A stretch of 17,641 nucleotides of DNA, from the NCBI GenBank assembly GCA_003501525.1, contig DNPI01000226.1, positions 1 through 17,641 of the forward strand, written 5' to 3'. The stretch comes from Planctomycetota bacterium (GTDB taxonomy: Bacteria > Planctomycetota > UBA1135). Positions 1 through 7,205 of this stretch are shown one piece after another. Positions within the stretch are counted from its first letter, which is position 1. Each line of letters opens with the position of its first letter. A program made the position numbers and the translations under genes. The notes below the pieces were generated by a model. That model saw only the letters and a list, made by a program, of their open reading frames with translations, was not told the origin of the DNA and ran no database searches.

Positions 1-229
1 CAACGCCCTCTAGAGATTTAAACTCGTGCTCAACACCATCAATCTCTACAGCGGTTACCGCAGCGCCTTCGATGGAGCTCAACAGTACTCGCCGCAAACC
101 ATTACCAACGGTGTGGCCAAATCCTCTTTCGAAGGGTTCGACAAAAAACTTTCCATAGGAATCAGTAGCAGTTTCCTGCTCGAGGATCACTCCAGATGGA
201 AGTTCAAATTCGCGCCAACGGATTCTCAT
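1..229 (-). CDS. rpoA: RNA polymerase alpha subunit, N-terminal part (runs off the window)
   Basis: This is the first 76 codons of the alpha subunit, which dimerises to nucleate assembly of core RNA polymerase. Reading leftwards from the ATG at 229, the protein begins MRIRWREFELPSG. It continues through the conserved alpha-NTD stretch ERGFGHTVGNGLRRVLLSS and then GAAVTAVEIDGVEHEFKSLEGV-like sequence, which matches the dimerisation and beta-contact region of the family. A clear Shine-Dalgarno AGGAG (236-240) lies 6 nt ahead of the ATG, which fixes the start. The gene follows rpsD by 18 bp, the usual alpha-operon order. The C-terminal domain and any downstream rplQ lie outside the window. Confidence 0.97.
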   Translation of the reverse strand, partial: MRIRWREFELPSGVILEQETATDSYGKFFVEPFERGFGHTVGNGLRRVLLSSIEGAAVTAVEIDGVEHEFKSLEGV

Positions 230-247
230 AAATTTCTCCTGCTTTCT

Positions 248-880
248 CTATTTCGAGCAAAGCTCGACGATGAATTGTTCCCGGATATCTTGGAAGCGAA
301 TATCCTCGCGGGCCGGGATTCCCGCTACGGTAATCGTTCCCTCTTCTCGGTCGACTTGGAGCCAGCCAGGCGGACTAGCATCGACATTGAGCTCGAGAGA
401 ATTTGAAACTAAAGTCTTTGAGGCCTCCTTGTTCACAGGCTTAATCACATCACCTGGGGACACCATGTAACTGGCAACGTCAACTTTGCGCCCATTAACC
501 ATAAAGTGACCATGGTTAATCAGTTGACGAGCGTGTGGCCGGGAATATGACATCCCAACTGCGTCCACAACATTGTCCAACCTTCTTTCAAGAATCTGAA
601 GCAGATTGACACCTGTGTTGCCTTTCATGCGCTCAGCCATACGGAAATAGCGCTTGAACTGCCTCTCAAAAACGCCATAAATGCGCTTAACCTTCTGCTT
701 TTCACGAAGATGCACACCATAATCAGATAAACGCCTCGGCCTGGAACGCATATCAAGGCCTGGAGCTACATTGCGCCTGTCAACGGAGCATTTTTCGGTT
801 AGACAGCGTTTTCCCTTGAGAAAAAGTTTGCCCCCTTCACGGCGACACAAGCGACAGACATTCCCGTGATAACGAGCCAT
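248..880 (-). CDS. rpsD: 30S ribosomal protein S4 (uS4), zinc-binding form
   Basis: S4 is a primary 16S rRNA binder that nucleates assembly of the 30S body and contributes to decoding accuracy. At 210 residues it is full length. The N-terminus (MARYHGNVCRLCRREGG) carries Cys9, Cys12, Cys26 and Cys31, so this is the zinc-binding (C+) version. The middle and C-terminal halves contain the S4 RNA-binding domain, with the typical sequences RLDNVVDAVG and SRPHARQLINHGHFMVNG. It starts 1 bp after the rpsK stop and has no Shine-Dalgarno, so translation is probably coupled to rpsK. In many bacteria S4 is the translational repressor of the alpha operon; whether that holds here cannot be seen from sequence alone. 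Confidence 0.98.
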   Translation of the reverse strand: MARYHGNVCRLCRREGGKLFLKGKRCLTEKCSVDRRNVAPGLDMRSRPRRLSDYGVHLREKQKVKRIYGVFERQFKRYFRMAERMKGNTGVNLLQILERRLDNVVDAVGMSYSRPHARQLINHGHFMVNGRKVDVASYMVSPGDVIKPVNKEASKTLVSNSLELNVDASPPGWLQVDREEGTITVAGIPAREDIRFQDIREQFIVELCSK

Positions 881-881
881 A

Positions 882-1268
882 TTAGGGACGACGGCGCTTA
901 GGTGGCCGGCAACCGTTATGAGGTAGAGGAGTTACATCCTCGAGATGGAGTACCCGAAGCCCAGCTTGATGAAGTCCACGCACAGCACTTTCTCGCCCCG
1001 ATCCTGGACCTTTGACTTGAACCTCAACTTCCCGCAGGCCAAGCTTATAAGCAGCTTCACCAGCTTTAACGGCAGCTTGCTGAGCAGCAAAAGGTGTCGA
1101 TTTTCGTGACCCTTTGTAACCCGCGGTCCCAGGAGAACCCCAAGCAACCACATTCCCTTTCCGATCAGTCAAAGTAATAACGGTGTTATTAAAAGTGGAC
1201 CGAATATGCGCAAGGCCGCGAGCTCCAACCCTTCGTCCTTTCTTTCGTGTTTTCGGTGCTGTAGCCAT
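882..1268 (-). CDS. rpsK: 30S ribosomal protein S11 (uS11)
   Basis: S11 lines the 30S platform near the mRNA exit (Shine-Dalgarno) channel. The product is 128 residues, the expected length. It carries the family signatures FNNTVITLTDRKGNVVAWGS, GYKGSRKSTPFAAQ and the nearly invariant C-terminus DVTPLPHNGCRPPKRRR. The Asn in HNGCRPP is the residue converted to isoaspartate in E. coli S11. The gene lies 5 bp after rpsM and 1 bp before rpsD. No Shine-Dalgarno precedes the ATG, so translation is likely coupled to rpsM. Confidence 0.98.
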   Translation of the reverse strand: MATAPKTRKKGRRVGARGLAHIRSTFNNTVITLTDRKGNVVAWGSPGTAGYKGSRKSTPFAAQQAAVKAGEAAYKLGLREVEVQVKGPGSGRESAVRGLHQAGLRVLHLEDVTPLPHNGCRPPKRRRP

Positions 1269-1273
1269 AAAAA

Positions 1274-1657
1274 TTATTTCAATGCTTTAACGGATTTCTT
1301 ACCAGCCACTGTCTTCTTGGCTCCTTTGCGAGAGCGCGCGTTAGTGCGGGTTCTTTGACCGCGCACGGGGAGTCCTCGGCGATGACGATTACCCCTGTAA
1401 GAACTAATATCTCGGAGGCGATTGATGTTAAGAGTCGTTGCTCGACGGAGATTCCCTTCGACGTCGTACTCCTGCTGCAAATGCGAGGCTAGCGCTGCAA
1501 GCTCTTCATCCGTTAATTCTTTAGATTTCTTCGACGGCTCTAGATTCAGAGCAGCGCAAATATCCTTCGCACGAGAGGGACCCACACCAAAAATGTAGGT
1601 CAATGCGATAATTGTCCGCTTCTCGTTGGGGATGTCGACTCCGGCGATTCTAGGCAT
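1274..1657 (-). CDS. rpsM: 30S ribosomal protein S13 (uS13)
   Basis: S13 sits in the head of the small subunit and forms the bridge to the 50S central protuberance. The 127-residue product starts MPRIAGVDIPNEKR and contains the helix-two-turn-helix region (LTYIFGVGPSRAKDI). It also has the conserved C-terminal tail RLRDISSYRGNRHRRGLPVR and RGQRTRTNARSRKG, which contacts tRNA and rRNA. A lysine-rich end (AGKKSVKALK) follows. It begins 5 bp after the rpmJ stop, without a recognisable Shine-Dalgarno. Confidence 0.98.
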   Translation of the reverse strand: MPRIAGVDIPNEKRTIIALTYIFGVGPSRAKDICAALNLEPSKKSKELTDEELAALASHLQQEYDVEGNLRRATTLNINRLRDISSYRGNRHRRGLPVRGQRTRTNARSRKGAKKTVAGKKSVKALK

Positions 1658-1662
1658 AGTTT

Positions 1663-1779
1663 CTAGCCTTGGCGTTGTTTATGACGAGGATCCCGAGTAC
1701 ATATAACGCGCACCGTCCCACGTCGGCGAATAACGCGGCACTGGTCACACATCCTGCGCACAGACGAGCGAACTTTCAT
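1663..1779 (-). CDS. rpmJ: 50S ribosomal protein L36 (bL36), zinc-binding form
   Basis: This 38-codon gene lies between infA and rpsM. Reading from the ATG at 1779 gives MKVRSSVRRMCDQCRVIRRR followed by GTVRVICTRDPRHKQRQG and a TAG stop. This is L36, the smallest 50S protein, which binds 23S rRNA near the base of the L7/L12 stalk. Cys11, Cys14, Cys27 and His33 form the expected CCCH zinc site. The gene starts 2 bp after the infA stop and ends 5 bp before rpsM, the usual infA-rpmJ-rpsM order. No Shine-Dalgarno is visible. Because it is the C+ form, a zinc-independent paralogue could exist elsewhere in the genome. Confidence 0.97.
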   Translation of the reverse strand: MKVRSSVRRMCDQCRVIRRRGTVRVICTRDPRHKQRQG

Positions 1780-1781
1780 AT

Positions 1782-2027
1782 CTATGATGTTGTGCGACGA
1801 CGCGGCGGCCTATCGCCTCGATAAACGATGCGGCAGCGGGTTAAATCGTATGGGGACATTTCGACGGTTACAGTGTCTCCAGGAGTAATGCGAATCCAAA
1901 ACTTGCGCATTCGCCCGGAAATGTGAGCAAGGATGAGATGACCATTTTCGAGTTCCACTTTAAACATTGCATTCGGAAGGGATTCCCGAACAACGGCTTT
2001 CAAAGTGATAGGCTCTTCTTTTGCCAT
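1782..2027 (-). CDS. infA: Translation initiation factor IF-1
   Basis: IF-1 occupies the 30S A site during initiation and works with IF-2 and IF-3. The single OB-fold is clear: MAKEEPITLKAVVRESLPNA, MFKVELENGHLILAHISGRM, then RITPGDTVTVEMSPYDLTRCRIVYR. The family is normally about 72 residues. This one has 81 because of an extra C-terminal tail, GDRPPRRRTTS, rich in Arg and Pro. An AAGGA sits 4 nt ahead of the ATG. The gene follows adk by 8 bp and is followed 2 bp later by rpmJ. There is no map gene between adk and infA. Confidence 0.97.
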   Translation of the reverse strand: MAKEEPITLKAVVRESLPNAMFKVELENGHLILAHISGRMRKFWIRITPGDTVTVEMSPYDLTRCRIVYRGDRPPRRRTTS

Positions 2028-2035
2028 TTCTTCCT

Positions 2036-2608
2036 TTAATGAGCAGAGTTAGAGGGATGGAGAAGCGACATAACTACTTGTGTCACATCCTCTTCCACCT
2101 CCTCGATGGAACGATCCGCATCCACTTCAAAAAGCACCCCCTGCTTCTCATACCAAGAAACTAGGGGCACAGTGGTCTCACGGAAAACCGAGAGGCGGTG
2201 GCGAAGAATTTCCGCCGTATCATCCTCCCTCCCCCGCACCAAAAGACGTGCTTCCAGCACGGAATCGGGAGCCCAGAAGTATAGCGCTCCTGCAATTACC
2301 CCGCCAGGAGCAGCTTCAGCAAGACTTTCAGCCTGCGCGAGAGTTCTAGGAAAGCCATCCAACAAAAGAACTTCATTATCCGCTACATCCTCAATCCTTC
2401 GGACAACCATCTCAACCATGACCTTATCCGGGACCAAATCGCCACGGTCCATATAGGCCCGAGCCTCTTCGCCAAGAGGAGTTCCTTGCTCAACTTCGCT
2501 ACGCAAAATTTCCCCTGTAGACAGATGATGCCAACCCTGAGATGCAGCGGCTCTGGATGCCTGTGTTCCTTTACCTACGCCCGGGGGACCCAAAAGGACA
2601 AGTATCAA
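2036..2608 (-). CDS. adk: Adenylate kinase (short-LID form)
   Basis: Adenylate kinase interconverts ATP + AMP and 2 ADP in the cytoplasm. The 190-residue protein has the P-loop GPPGVGKGTQ (residues 7-16), the AMP-binding STGEILR (30-36), DGFPRT (84-89) and the arginine-rich catalytic region RGREDDTAEILRHRL (125-139). The LID is the short type without the zinc-binding insertion, so the protein is shorter than the roughly 214-residue E. coli enzyme. The start is TTG, not ATG. It lies 1 bp after the secY stop and 7 nt after a perfect AGGAGG, and no in-frame ATG precedes the P-loop. The secY-adk-infA order is common in bacteria. Confidence 0.96.
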   Translation of the reverse strand: MILVLLGPPGVGKGTQASRAAASQGWHHLSTGEILRSEVEQGTPLGEEARAYMDRGDLVPDKVMVEMVVRRIEDVADNEVLLLDGFPRTLAQAESLAEAAPGGVIAGALYFWAPDSVLEARLLVRGREDDTAEILRHRLSVFRETTVPLVSWYEKQGVLFEVDADRSIEEVEEDVTQVVMSLLHPSNSAH

Positions 2609-2609
2609 A

Positions 2610-3920
2610 CTAAGACCTCCTCGCCCAGCCAGATCCTCCAGCCTTCATAAATCCATCGTAATTCCGCATCATTAAATGCGAATTGAGACGGTCGACAAGA
2701 TCGAGCGCAACCCCCACAACAATCAATATTGAAGTGCCCCCAAGGAAATAAGTTACCATCATCGAAACGTTAAGGTTCGCAGTCAAAAGAGTCGGTAAAA
2801 CAGCGATAACGGCAAGGAAAGCAGAACCGGCAAGGGTTACACGATTCAAAACAAACTGAAGGTAGTCACTGGTTGCTCTTCCAGGACGAATACCTGGAAT
2901 GAACGAGCCATACTCCTTCAGATTGTTAGCTATTTCCTCTGGTTGAAACATCAAGTTCACCCAGAAGAAAGAAAAGAAGAAGATTAAAGTGACATACAGG
3001 CTGATATAAACAAATCCAGCCTGATTGAATAAGTCACCAAACCAGGTCAGGCCCGGAATAGTTCCTAACAATTGCGGAACCATAAAAAGGGCTCCAGCAA
3101 AAATAATCGGCATAACCCCGGCTTGGTTCACCTTTAAAGGAAGGTAATGCTTAGCTCCTCCCATGACTTTGCGACCTCGAGTCATACGAGCCTGTTGAAT
3201 GGGTATCCTGCGCTGCCCCTTCGTGATATATACAACGACAAGAACAGTGCCAAGCCAAAGCGCCGTCATTGTCACTAAAAGCTGGTGGGCATTCTCTGCG
3301 ACTTCCATAGTCTGCTTCATGGCGCTCGGCATCGTCGCGATGATTCCACACATAATAATCATCGAAATACCATTGCCGATGCCATGCTCAGTAATCTGCT
3401 CGCCTAACCACATAATGAACATCGTGCCAGCAGTAAGAGCAATAACGACAGCAAATCCGTAAAGGAAGCCCTCCCCTCCAGAAAGCATTCCATACGCCGG
3501 GTTGCGAAGAACTCCTGAATAAATAAACATTGCTTGGAGAAGGCAAATGGGGACAGTCGCCATCCGTGTGTATTGGTTGATCTTCTTCTGGCCCGCAGCT
3601 CCTTCCTTCGACAATGCTTCTAGCGCAGGCACAACCTTTACCATCAACGAAAAGATAATGGAGGCTGAAATATAGGGCATTACACCTAAGGAAAAGAGGG
3701 CAGCATTACCAATTCCTGCACCAGTAAAAGCATTCATAATGCCGAAAAGGGCGCCCCAAGAACCACCTGCTATTTTCTCCGACGCAGCACGTATCCCCTC
3801 GAGGTCAACTCCCGGAAGGGGTATCTGGAATCCTAAGCGATAAATAAACAGCAGCAAGAAGGTAATTCCAACCCTCTTGCGCAGTTCCGGAACCCGGAAG
3901 ATTGCCAGTATCTGTTCCAT
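2610..3920 (-). CDS. secY: Protein translocase subunit SecY
   Basis: SecY is the membrane channel of the Sec translocon and pairs with SecE and SecG. The 436-residue product has the usual ten hydrophobic segments, beginning MEQILAIFRVPELRKRVGIT. Family signatures include FSLGVMPYISASII in TM2, GEQITEHGIGNGISMII, the cytosolic loop with RGRKVMGGAKHYLPLKVN, and the SecA-contacting loop YGSFIPGIRPG. It lies 18 bp after rplO with a GGAG about 11 nt upstream, and 1 bp before adk. Its place after rplO at the end of the spc block is conserved across bacteria. Length and topology are normal. Confidence 0.98.
   Translation of the reverse strand: MEQILAIFRVPELRKRVGITFLLLFIYRLGFQIPLPGVDLEGIRAASEKIAGGSWGALFGIMNAFTGAGIGNAALFSLGVMPYISASIIFSLMVKVVPALEALSKEGAAGQKKINQYTRMATVPICLLQAMFIYSGVLRNPAYGMLSGGEGFLYGFAVVIALTAGTMFIMWLGEQITEHGIGNGISMIIMCGIIATMPSAMKQTMEVAENAHQLLVTMTALWLGTVLVVVYITKGQRRIPIQQARMTRGRKVMGGAKHYLPLKVNQAGVMPIIFAGALFMVPQLLGTIPGLTWFGDLFNQAGFVYISLYVTLIFFFSFFWVNLMFQPEEIANNLKEYGSFIPGIRPGRATSDYLQFVLNRVTLAGSAFLAVIAVLPTLLTANLNVSMMVTYFLGGTSILIVVGVALDLVDRLNSHLMMRNYDGFMKAGGSGWARRS
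2616..2621 (-). promoter_or_regulatory. Shine-Dalgarno of adk that decides a TTG start
   Basis: On the coding strand AGGAGG lies inside the last codons of secY, 7 nt ahead of a TTG. The P-loop of adk begins only six codons later and no ATG lies in between, so this site supports TTG as the true start of adk. Confidence 0.8.
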
Positions 3921-3938
3921 ATGGCAGCAGGCTCCGCC

Positions 3939-4493
3939 CTACTCCTCTTCCTCGCTAGAGTCTTCGGGCACATCACCGGCTACGGGTGGGGCATCAGCAA
4001 CCGAAGAGTTATCAGTTTTAGCCTTTGCAGGGGGCACATATCCACCTTCCGCTAGAACCTCAACAGTGCCTCCCGCGGCTTCAATCTTTTCCTTCGCCGC
4101 AGCAGAAAAGCGATGAGCTTTCACAGTCAGTTGACGTTCAATATCACCTTGGCCAAGAACCTTCAACATAGCACCACTCTTTCGACCAAGGCCTTCAGCA
4201 AGGACCATCTCTAAATCAACTGTGGAGCCATCCTCGCAACCATTCAATGCGCCAACATTTACGAGTGTGTACTGCTTCTTGAATCGAGCATTTGTAAACC
4301 CCCTTTTGGGAACTTTGCGATAAAGCGGCATCTGCCCACCTTCAAATCCAGGCCGCGGATTGTCTCCTGAGCGAGAACGCTGCCCCTTGTGGCCACGTCC
4401 AGCGGTCTTACCTTTGCCAGACCCGACTCCACGCCCAACGCGCTTACGTGGTTTGTACTTTTTTCCCTTTGAAGTTACATCGTGGATTTGCAT
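3939..4493 (-). CDS. rplO: 50S ribosomal protein L15 (uL15) with acidic C-terminal tail
   Basis: L15 is an assembly protein of the 50S core. The N-terminal glycine- and lysine-rich segment (KYKPRKRVGRGVGSGKGKTA, then GRGHKGQRSRSG) and the motif FEGGQMPLYRKVPKRGF are typical. The globular part ends near residue 150 (FSAAAKEKIEAAGGTVEVL). The family is normally about 145 residues; this protein has 184. The extra part is a low-complexity tail (roughly 150-184) rich in Pro, Ala, Asp and Glu and ending EDSSEEEE. The start codon shares one base with the rpsE stop (TGATG), and no rpmD lies between the two. The tail is in frame and the stop is clear, so it is not an obvious frameshift. Confidence 0.97.
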   Translation of the reverse strand: MQIHDVTSKGKKYKPRKRVGRGVGSGKGKTAGRGHKGQRSRSGDNPRPGFEGGQMPLYRKVPKRGFTNARFKKQYTLVNVGALNGCEDGSTVDLEMVLAEGLGRKSGAMLKVLGQGDIERQLTVKAHRFSAAAKEKIEAAGGTVEVLAEGGYVPPAKAKTDNSSVADAPPVAGDVPEDSSEEEE

Positions 4494-5011
4494 CAGACTT
4501 TTTTCCCGCGAAGTTCTGAAAACTCCGCTTTAGTTCGCAGTTGAGCTAAACCCTGGAGAGTAGCTTTGACCAAGTTAATTGGGTTGTGTGAGCCAAAGGA
4601 TTTCGTCAGCACATCTTTTACTCCAGCCAGCTCCAAAACAGCACGAACGGTTCCGCCAGCAATAATGCCCGTACCGGGCGAAGCTGGAATCATGCGGATT
4701 TTGGACGCGCAGAATTCACCCTCAACTTCGTGAGGTATAGAAGTTCCAACTCTCGGGACTCGGATTAGGTGCTTCCGGCCATCCTGGTAAGCCTTCTGCA
4801 TCGCGCTTGGAATTTCCTTAGCCTTGCCAAAGCCATACCCAACAACACCATCCTGATTGCCAACAACTGTTAAAGCTGAAAAGGCAAAGCGGCGACCGCC
4901 CTTGACGACCTTCGCAGACCGGTTGACTTTGACACGCTCTTCTTTGAGCTCACCAAGACGCTCAGCTTCGGAGCGATCAAGATAAACAGGGGATTTTTTG
5001 CTATTTCCCAT
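4493..5011 (-). CDS. rpsE: 30S ribosomal protein S5 (uS5)
   Basis: S5 lies at the back of the decoding centre and in the mRNA entry channel. The 172-residue product has the double-stranded-RNA-binding-like N-terminal domain (VKVNRSAKVVKGGRRFAFSA, LTVVGNQDGVVGYGFGKAKE) and the C-terminal domain (PASPGTGIIAGGTVRAVLEL, then GSHNPINLVKATLQGL). The spectinomycin-contact loop (VVKGGRRF) shows no obvious resistance deletion. The gene starts 4 bp after rplR without a clear Shine-Dalgarno. It ends in a TGATG overlap with rplO, where many bacteria have rpmD between. Confidence 0.98.
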   Translation of the reverse strand: MGNSKKSPVYLDRSEAERLGELKEERVKVNRSAKVVKGGRRFAFSALTVVGNQDGVVGYGFGKAKEIPSAMQKAYQDGRKHLIRVPRVGTSIPHEVEGEFCASKIRMIPASPGTGIIAGGTVRAVLELAGVKDVLTKSFGSHNPINLVKATLQGLAQLRTKAEFSELRGKKV

Positions 5012-5015
5012 ATTC

Positions 5016-5381
5016 TTAAAAATTCAAGCCGCCCTCCCGCGCGGCCTCCGCCAAAGCTTTCACTCTGCCGTGATAGAGATACCAACCTCGGTCAAAAAGT
5101 ACTGATTCAATACCGGCATCTTTAGCCCTTTGGGCTAAAAGACCACCAACTGCAGTGGCCCTATCCACTTTGGATCCTGAGCCGCTGAAATCTTTTTCCT
5201 GACTACTCGCTGCAACCACAGTAACGCCCTTCAAGTCATCAATAATTTGCGCAGAGATATGACGACTGCTGCGATGAACAGACAACCGGGGGCGCTCTTG
5301 ACGAATGCGAAGACGCCGCCGCACACCCATCGATTTACGGGCTCGCCGTTTCCACTTCTTTTTCTGCTTAAGATGGTCCAT
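5016..5381 (-). CDS. rplR: 50S ribosomal protein L18 (uL18)
   Basis: L18 binds 5S rRNA together with L5 in the central protuberance. The 121-residue product has a basic N-terminus (MDHLKQKKKWKRRARKS), then RPRLSVHRSSRHISAQIIDD and the C-terminal signature GGLLAQRAKDAGIESVLFDR followed by YLYHGRVKALAEAAREGGL. Length and motifs are normal. It lies 5 bp after rplF and 4 bp before rpsE. There is no visible Shine-Dalgarno, so coupling to rplF is likely. Confidence 0.98.
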   Translation of the reverse strand: MDHLKQKKKWKRRARKSMGVRRRLRIRQERPRLSVHRSSRHISAQIIDDLKGVTVVAASSQEKDFSGSGSKVDRATAVGGLLAQRAKDAGIESVLFDRGWYLYHGRVKALAEAAREGGLNF

Positions 5382-5386
5382 AAAAA

Positions 5387-5929
5387 TCAGGCCAGTGTCT
5401 TACCGGCTTTGCGGCGAACATATTCGCCCTTATAACGAATACCTTTGCCTTTGTAAGGCTCGGGCGGTCGAACTTTGCGAATTTCTGCAGCAAATTGTCC
5501 GACTTTTTGCTTATCGATCCCCTCAATGACAATTTCTGTATTAGAAGGGGTAGACACAGTTACTCCCTCGGGAGGGTCACACTGAACGGGATGGCAAAAA
5601 CCGATTTGAAGCTCAATCCCAGAGCCCTGAGGCTTAGCATTCCATCCTGTTCCAACTATTTCGAGAGCTTTCTGAAAACCTTCTGTAACCCCAACAACCA
5701 TGTTGGCCAAGTGGGCACGAACAAGGCCATGAAAAGCGCCTGCCCTCTTCGATGAGCCCTCGCCTGTCTGATGCACTTGAGCTTCACTCTCATGAATGGT
5801 TACGCCGACTTCCGGGAAAAGGGGAAAAGAAAGCGACCCTTTAGGGCCAACGACCTCAATGGACTCTTTCTTCACTTCAAGCGTAACGCCTGAAGGAATA
5901 GAAACTGGAGTTTTACCTATACGAGACAT
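5387..5929 (-). CDS. rplF: 50S ribosomal protein L6 (uL6)
   Basis: L6 lies near the sarcin-ricin loop and the factor-binding site. I place the start at the ATG at 5929 because the family begins MSRIGKTPVSIPSGV. A longer open frame reaches 5998 but would run into rpsH. The 180-residue protein has the two L6 repeats (ESIEVVGPKGSLSFPLF; FHGLVRAHLANMVVGVTEGF) and the conserved C-terminus RKVRPPEPYKGKGIRYKGE. It follows the rpsH stop by 1 bp with no Shine-Dalgarno. Confidence 0.97.
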   Translation of the reverse strand: MSRIGKTPVSIPSGVTLEVKKESIEVVGPKGSLSFPLFPEVGVTIHESEAQVHQTGEGSSKRAGAFHGLVRAHLANMVVGVTEGFQKALEIVGTGWNAKPQGSGIELQIGFCHPVQCDPPEGVTVSTPSNTEIVIEGIDKQKVGQFAAEIRKVRPPEPYKGKGIRYKGEYVRRKAGKTLA

Positions 5930-5930
5930 A

Positions 5931-6332
5931 TCAATAGACAGTGCAGAGGACTTCACCACCGACTCCTTTCTCAGCTGCCTGCGTGCCAGTAAGGACACCT
6001 TTAGGAGTCGTCAAAATTGCAATCCCCAAACCATTCCGCACTTCAGGGATTTCACCTGCGCCCGCATAAACACGACAGCCAGGCTTCGAAATACGCGCAA
6101 GAGAAGAGATAATGCTCAAGCCATCATCATCGTATTTGAGGGCTAACCGAAGGCTGGAGCAACCCGCATCATCTTCAACCATATCGACGCCACCAAGAAA
6201 GCCCTCATCAAGCAAAACTTGAGCGATTCCGCTCTTAATCTTAGAGGGTGGGACATCAACGGATTTGCGACGAACATGCGCAGCATTCCTGATGCGCGTA
6301 AGCATGTCGGCAATAGGGTCGGTCATTGTCAT
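5931..6332 (-). CDS. rpsH: 30S ribosomal protein S8 (uS8)
   Basis: S8 is a primary binder of the central domain of 16S rRNA. The preferred start is the ATG at 6332, which has AGGAG 7 nt upstream. A second ATG at 6326 (MTDPIADMLTRIRNA) is the more usual family start but has poor spacing. The protein has 133 residues with SKIKSGIAQVLLDEGFL in the N-domain and the C-terminal RNA-binding motif ISKPGCRVYAGAGEIPEV, NGLGIAILTTPKGVLT, ending GGEVLCTVY. In E. coli S8 represses the spc block; no mimic of its rRNA target was identified here. Confidence 0.97.
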   Translation of the reverse strand: MTMTDPIADMLTRIRNAAHVRRKSVDVPPSKIKSGIAQVLLDEGFLGGVDMVEDDAGCSSLRLALKYDDDGLSIISSLARISKPGCRVYAGAGEIPEVRNGLGIAILTTPKGVLTGTQAAEKGVGGEVLCTVY

Positions 6333-6342
6333 AGTCGCACTC

Positions 6343-6648
6343 CTACCAAGAAGATTTACGTACTCCGGGAAGCTCACCCTTGTGAGCAAGTCGGCGAAAA
6401 ACAAGACGGGAAATGCCGAACTTGCGATAGTAACCACGAGGTCGCCCAGTAACTTGGCAACGGTTGTGCAACCTCACAGCACTCGAGTCTCGAGGCAAGG
6501 AGGCCAACTTCTGATAGGCAGCATATTTTTCTTCAAGAGATGCGCCTGCATTCTTAAGGATTGCTGTTAATTCACGTCGCTTTTCGGCATGTTGGGCAAC
6601 AAGCCCCTTCCTACGAATTTGCCTATTTTTCACACTAGTTTTTGCCAT
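6343..6648 (-). CDS. rpsN: 30S ribosomal protein S14 (uS14), long zinc-free form
   Basis: S14 binds the 30S head next to S3 and S19. The start at 6648 (MAKTSVKNRQIRRKGL) is supported by AGGAGG 9 nt upstream; a longer frame reaching 6717 lies within rplE. At 101 residues this is the long form, like E. coli S14. The region that holds CXXC pairs in the short form reads RLHNRCQVTGRPRGYYRKFG, with a single Cys, so no zinc site is expected. The C-terminus ends LAHKGELPGVRKSSW, typical of the family. It starts 1 bp after the rplE stop. Confidence 0.97.
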   Translation of the reverse strand: MAKTSVKNRQIRRKGLVAQHAEKRRELTAILKNAGASLEEKYAAYQKLASLPRDSSAVRLHNRCQVTGRPRGYYRKFGISRLVFRRLAHKGELPGVRKSSW

Positions 6649-6649
6649 A

Positions 6650-7201
6650 TCAATTGTCCTCCTCTGTTCCTCGGAATGGCATACCAAACCCAGCAAGAAG
6701 AGCGTGCCCCTCCTCATCTGTTTTAGCAGTAGTCACAATCGTAATATCCATCCCTTGAGCATGCTCAACCTTGTCTAAATCGATTTCTGGGAAAAGAGAT
6801 TGCTCGTCAAGACCCAAAGTGAAATTTCCCCGACCATCCAGCTTGGGTGAGAGACCGCGAAAGTCACGAATCCGGGGAAGTACAACCGAAATAAGGCGGT
6901 CGAGGAATTCGTACATTCGAGTCCCACGCAAAGTAGTCGTACAGCCAATGGGCATACCTTCACGCAGGCGGAACCCCGCAACAGAGCCCTTTGCTTTATT
7001 GATTCGAGGTTTTTGCCCTGTGATCGAGCTAAGGTCGCGAGCCGCAGTCTCGACCCGAGCCCCGCTCTCCACCGCACTCCCCACTCCCATATTTACCACT
7101 ACCTTCGTGATGCGAGGTATTTGGAGAACGTTGCCATATCCAAACCGCTCCCTGAGATTCGGAGCAATTTCTTGATTAAACTGTTCTTTAAGTCTGGTCA
7201 T
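6650..7201 (-). CDS. rplE: 50S ribosomal protein L5 (uL5)
   Basis: L5 binds 5S rRNA and contacts P-site tRNA at the top of the 50S. The family start MTRLKEQFNQEIAPNLRERF lies at 7201, 4 bp after the rplX stop. The longer open frame to 7393 overlaps rplX and its extra residues look nothing like L5. The 183-residue product contains IPRITKVVVNMGVG, GQKPRINKAKGSVAGFRLRE, RLISVVLPRIRDFRGL and the ending LLAGFGMPFRG, all expected. No Shine-Dalgarno is visible ahead of the ATG, which suggests coupling to rplX. Confidence 0.97.
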   Translation of the reverse strand: MTRLKEQFNQEIAPNLRERFGYGNVLQIPRITKVVVNMGVGSAVESGARVETAARDLSSITGQKPRINKAKGSVAGFRLREGMPIGCTTTLRGTRMYEFLDRLISVVLPRIRDFRGLSPKLDGRGNFTLGLDEQSLFPEIDLDKVEHAQGMDITIVTTAKTDEEGHALLAGFGMPFRGTEEDN

Positions 7202-7205
7202 GACA

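Noticed and set aside
6771..7175. A 134-codon open frame on the plus strand opposite rplE
   Set aside because: It lies wholly antisense to a confident L5 gene, its translation is Arg/Ser/Pro-rich with no recognisable domain, and similar shadows occur opposite most genes here.
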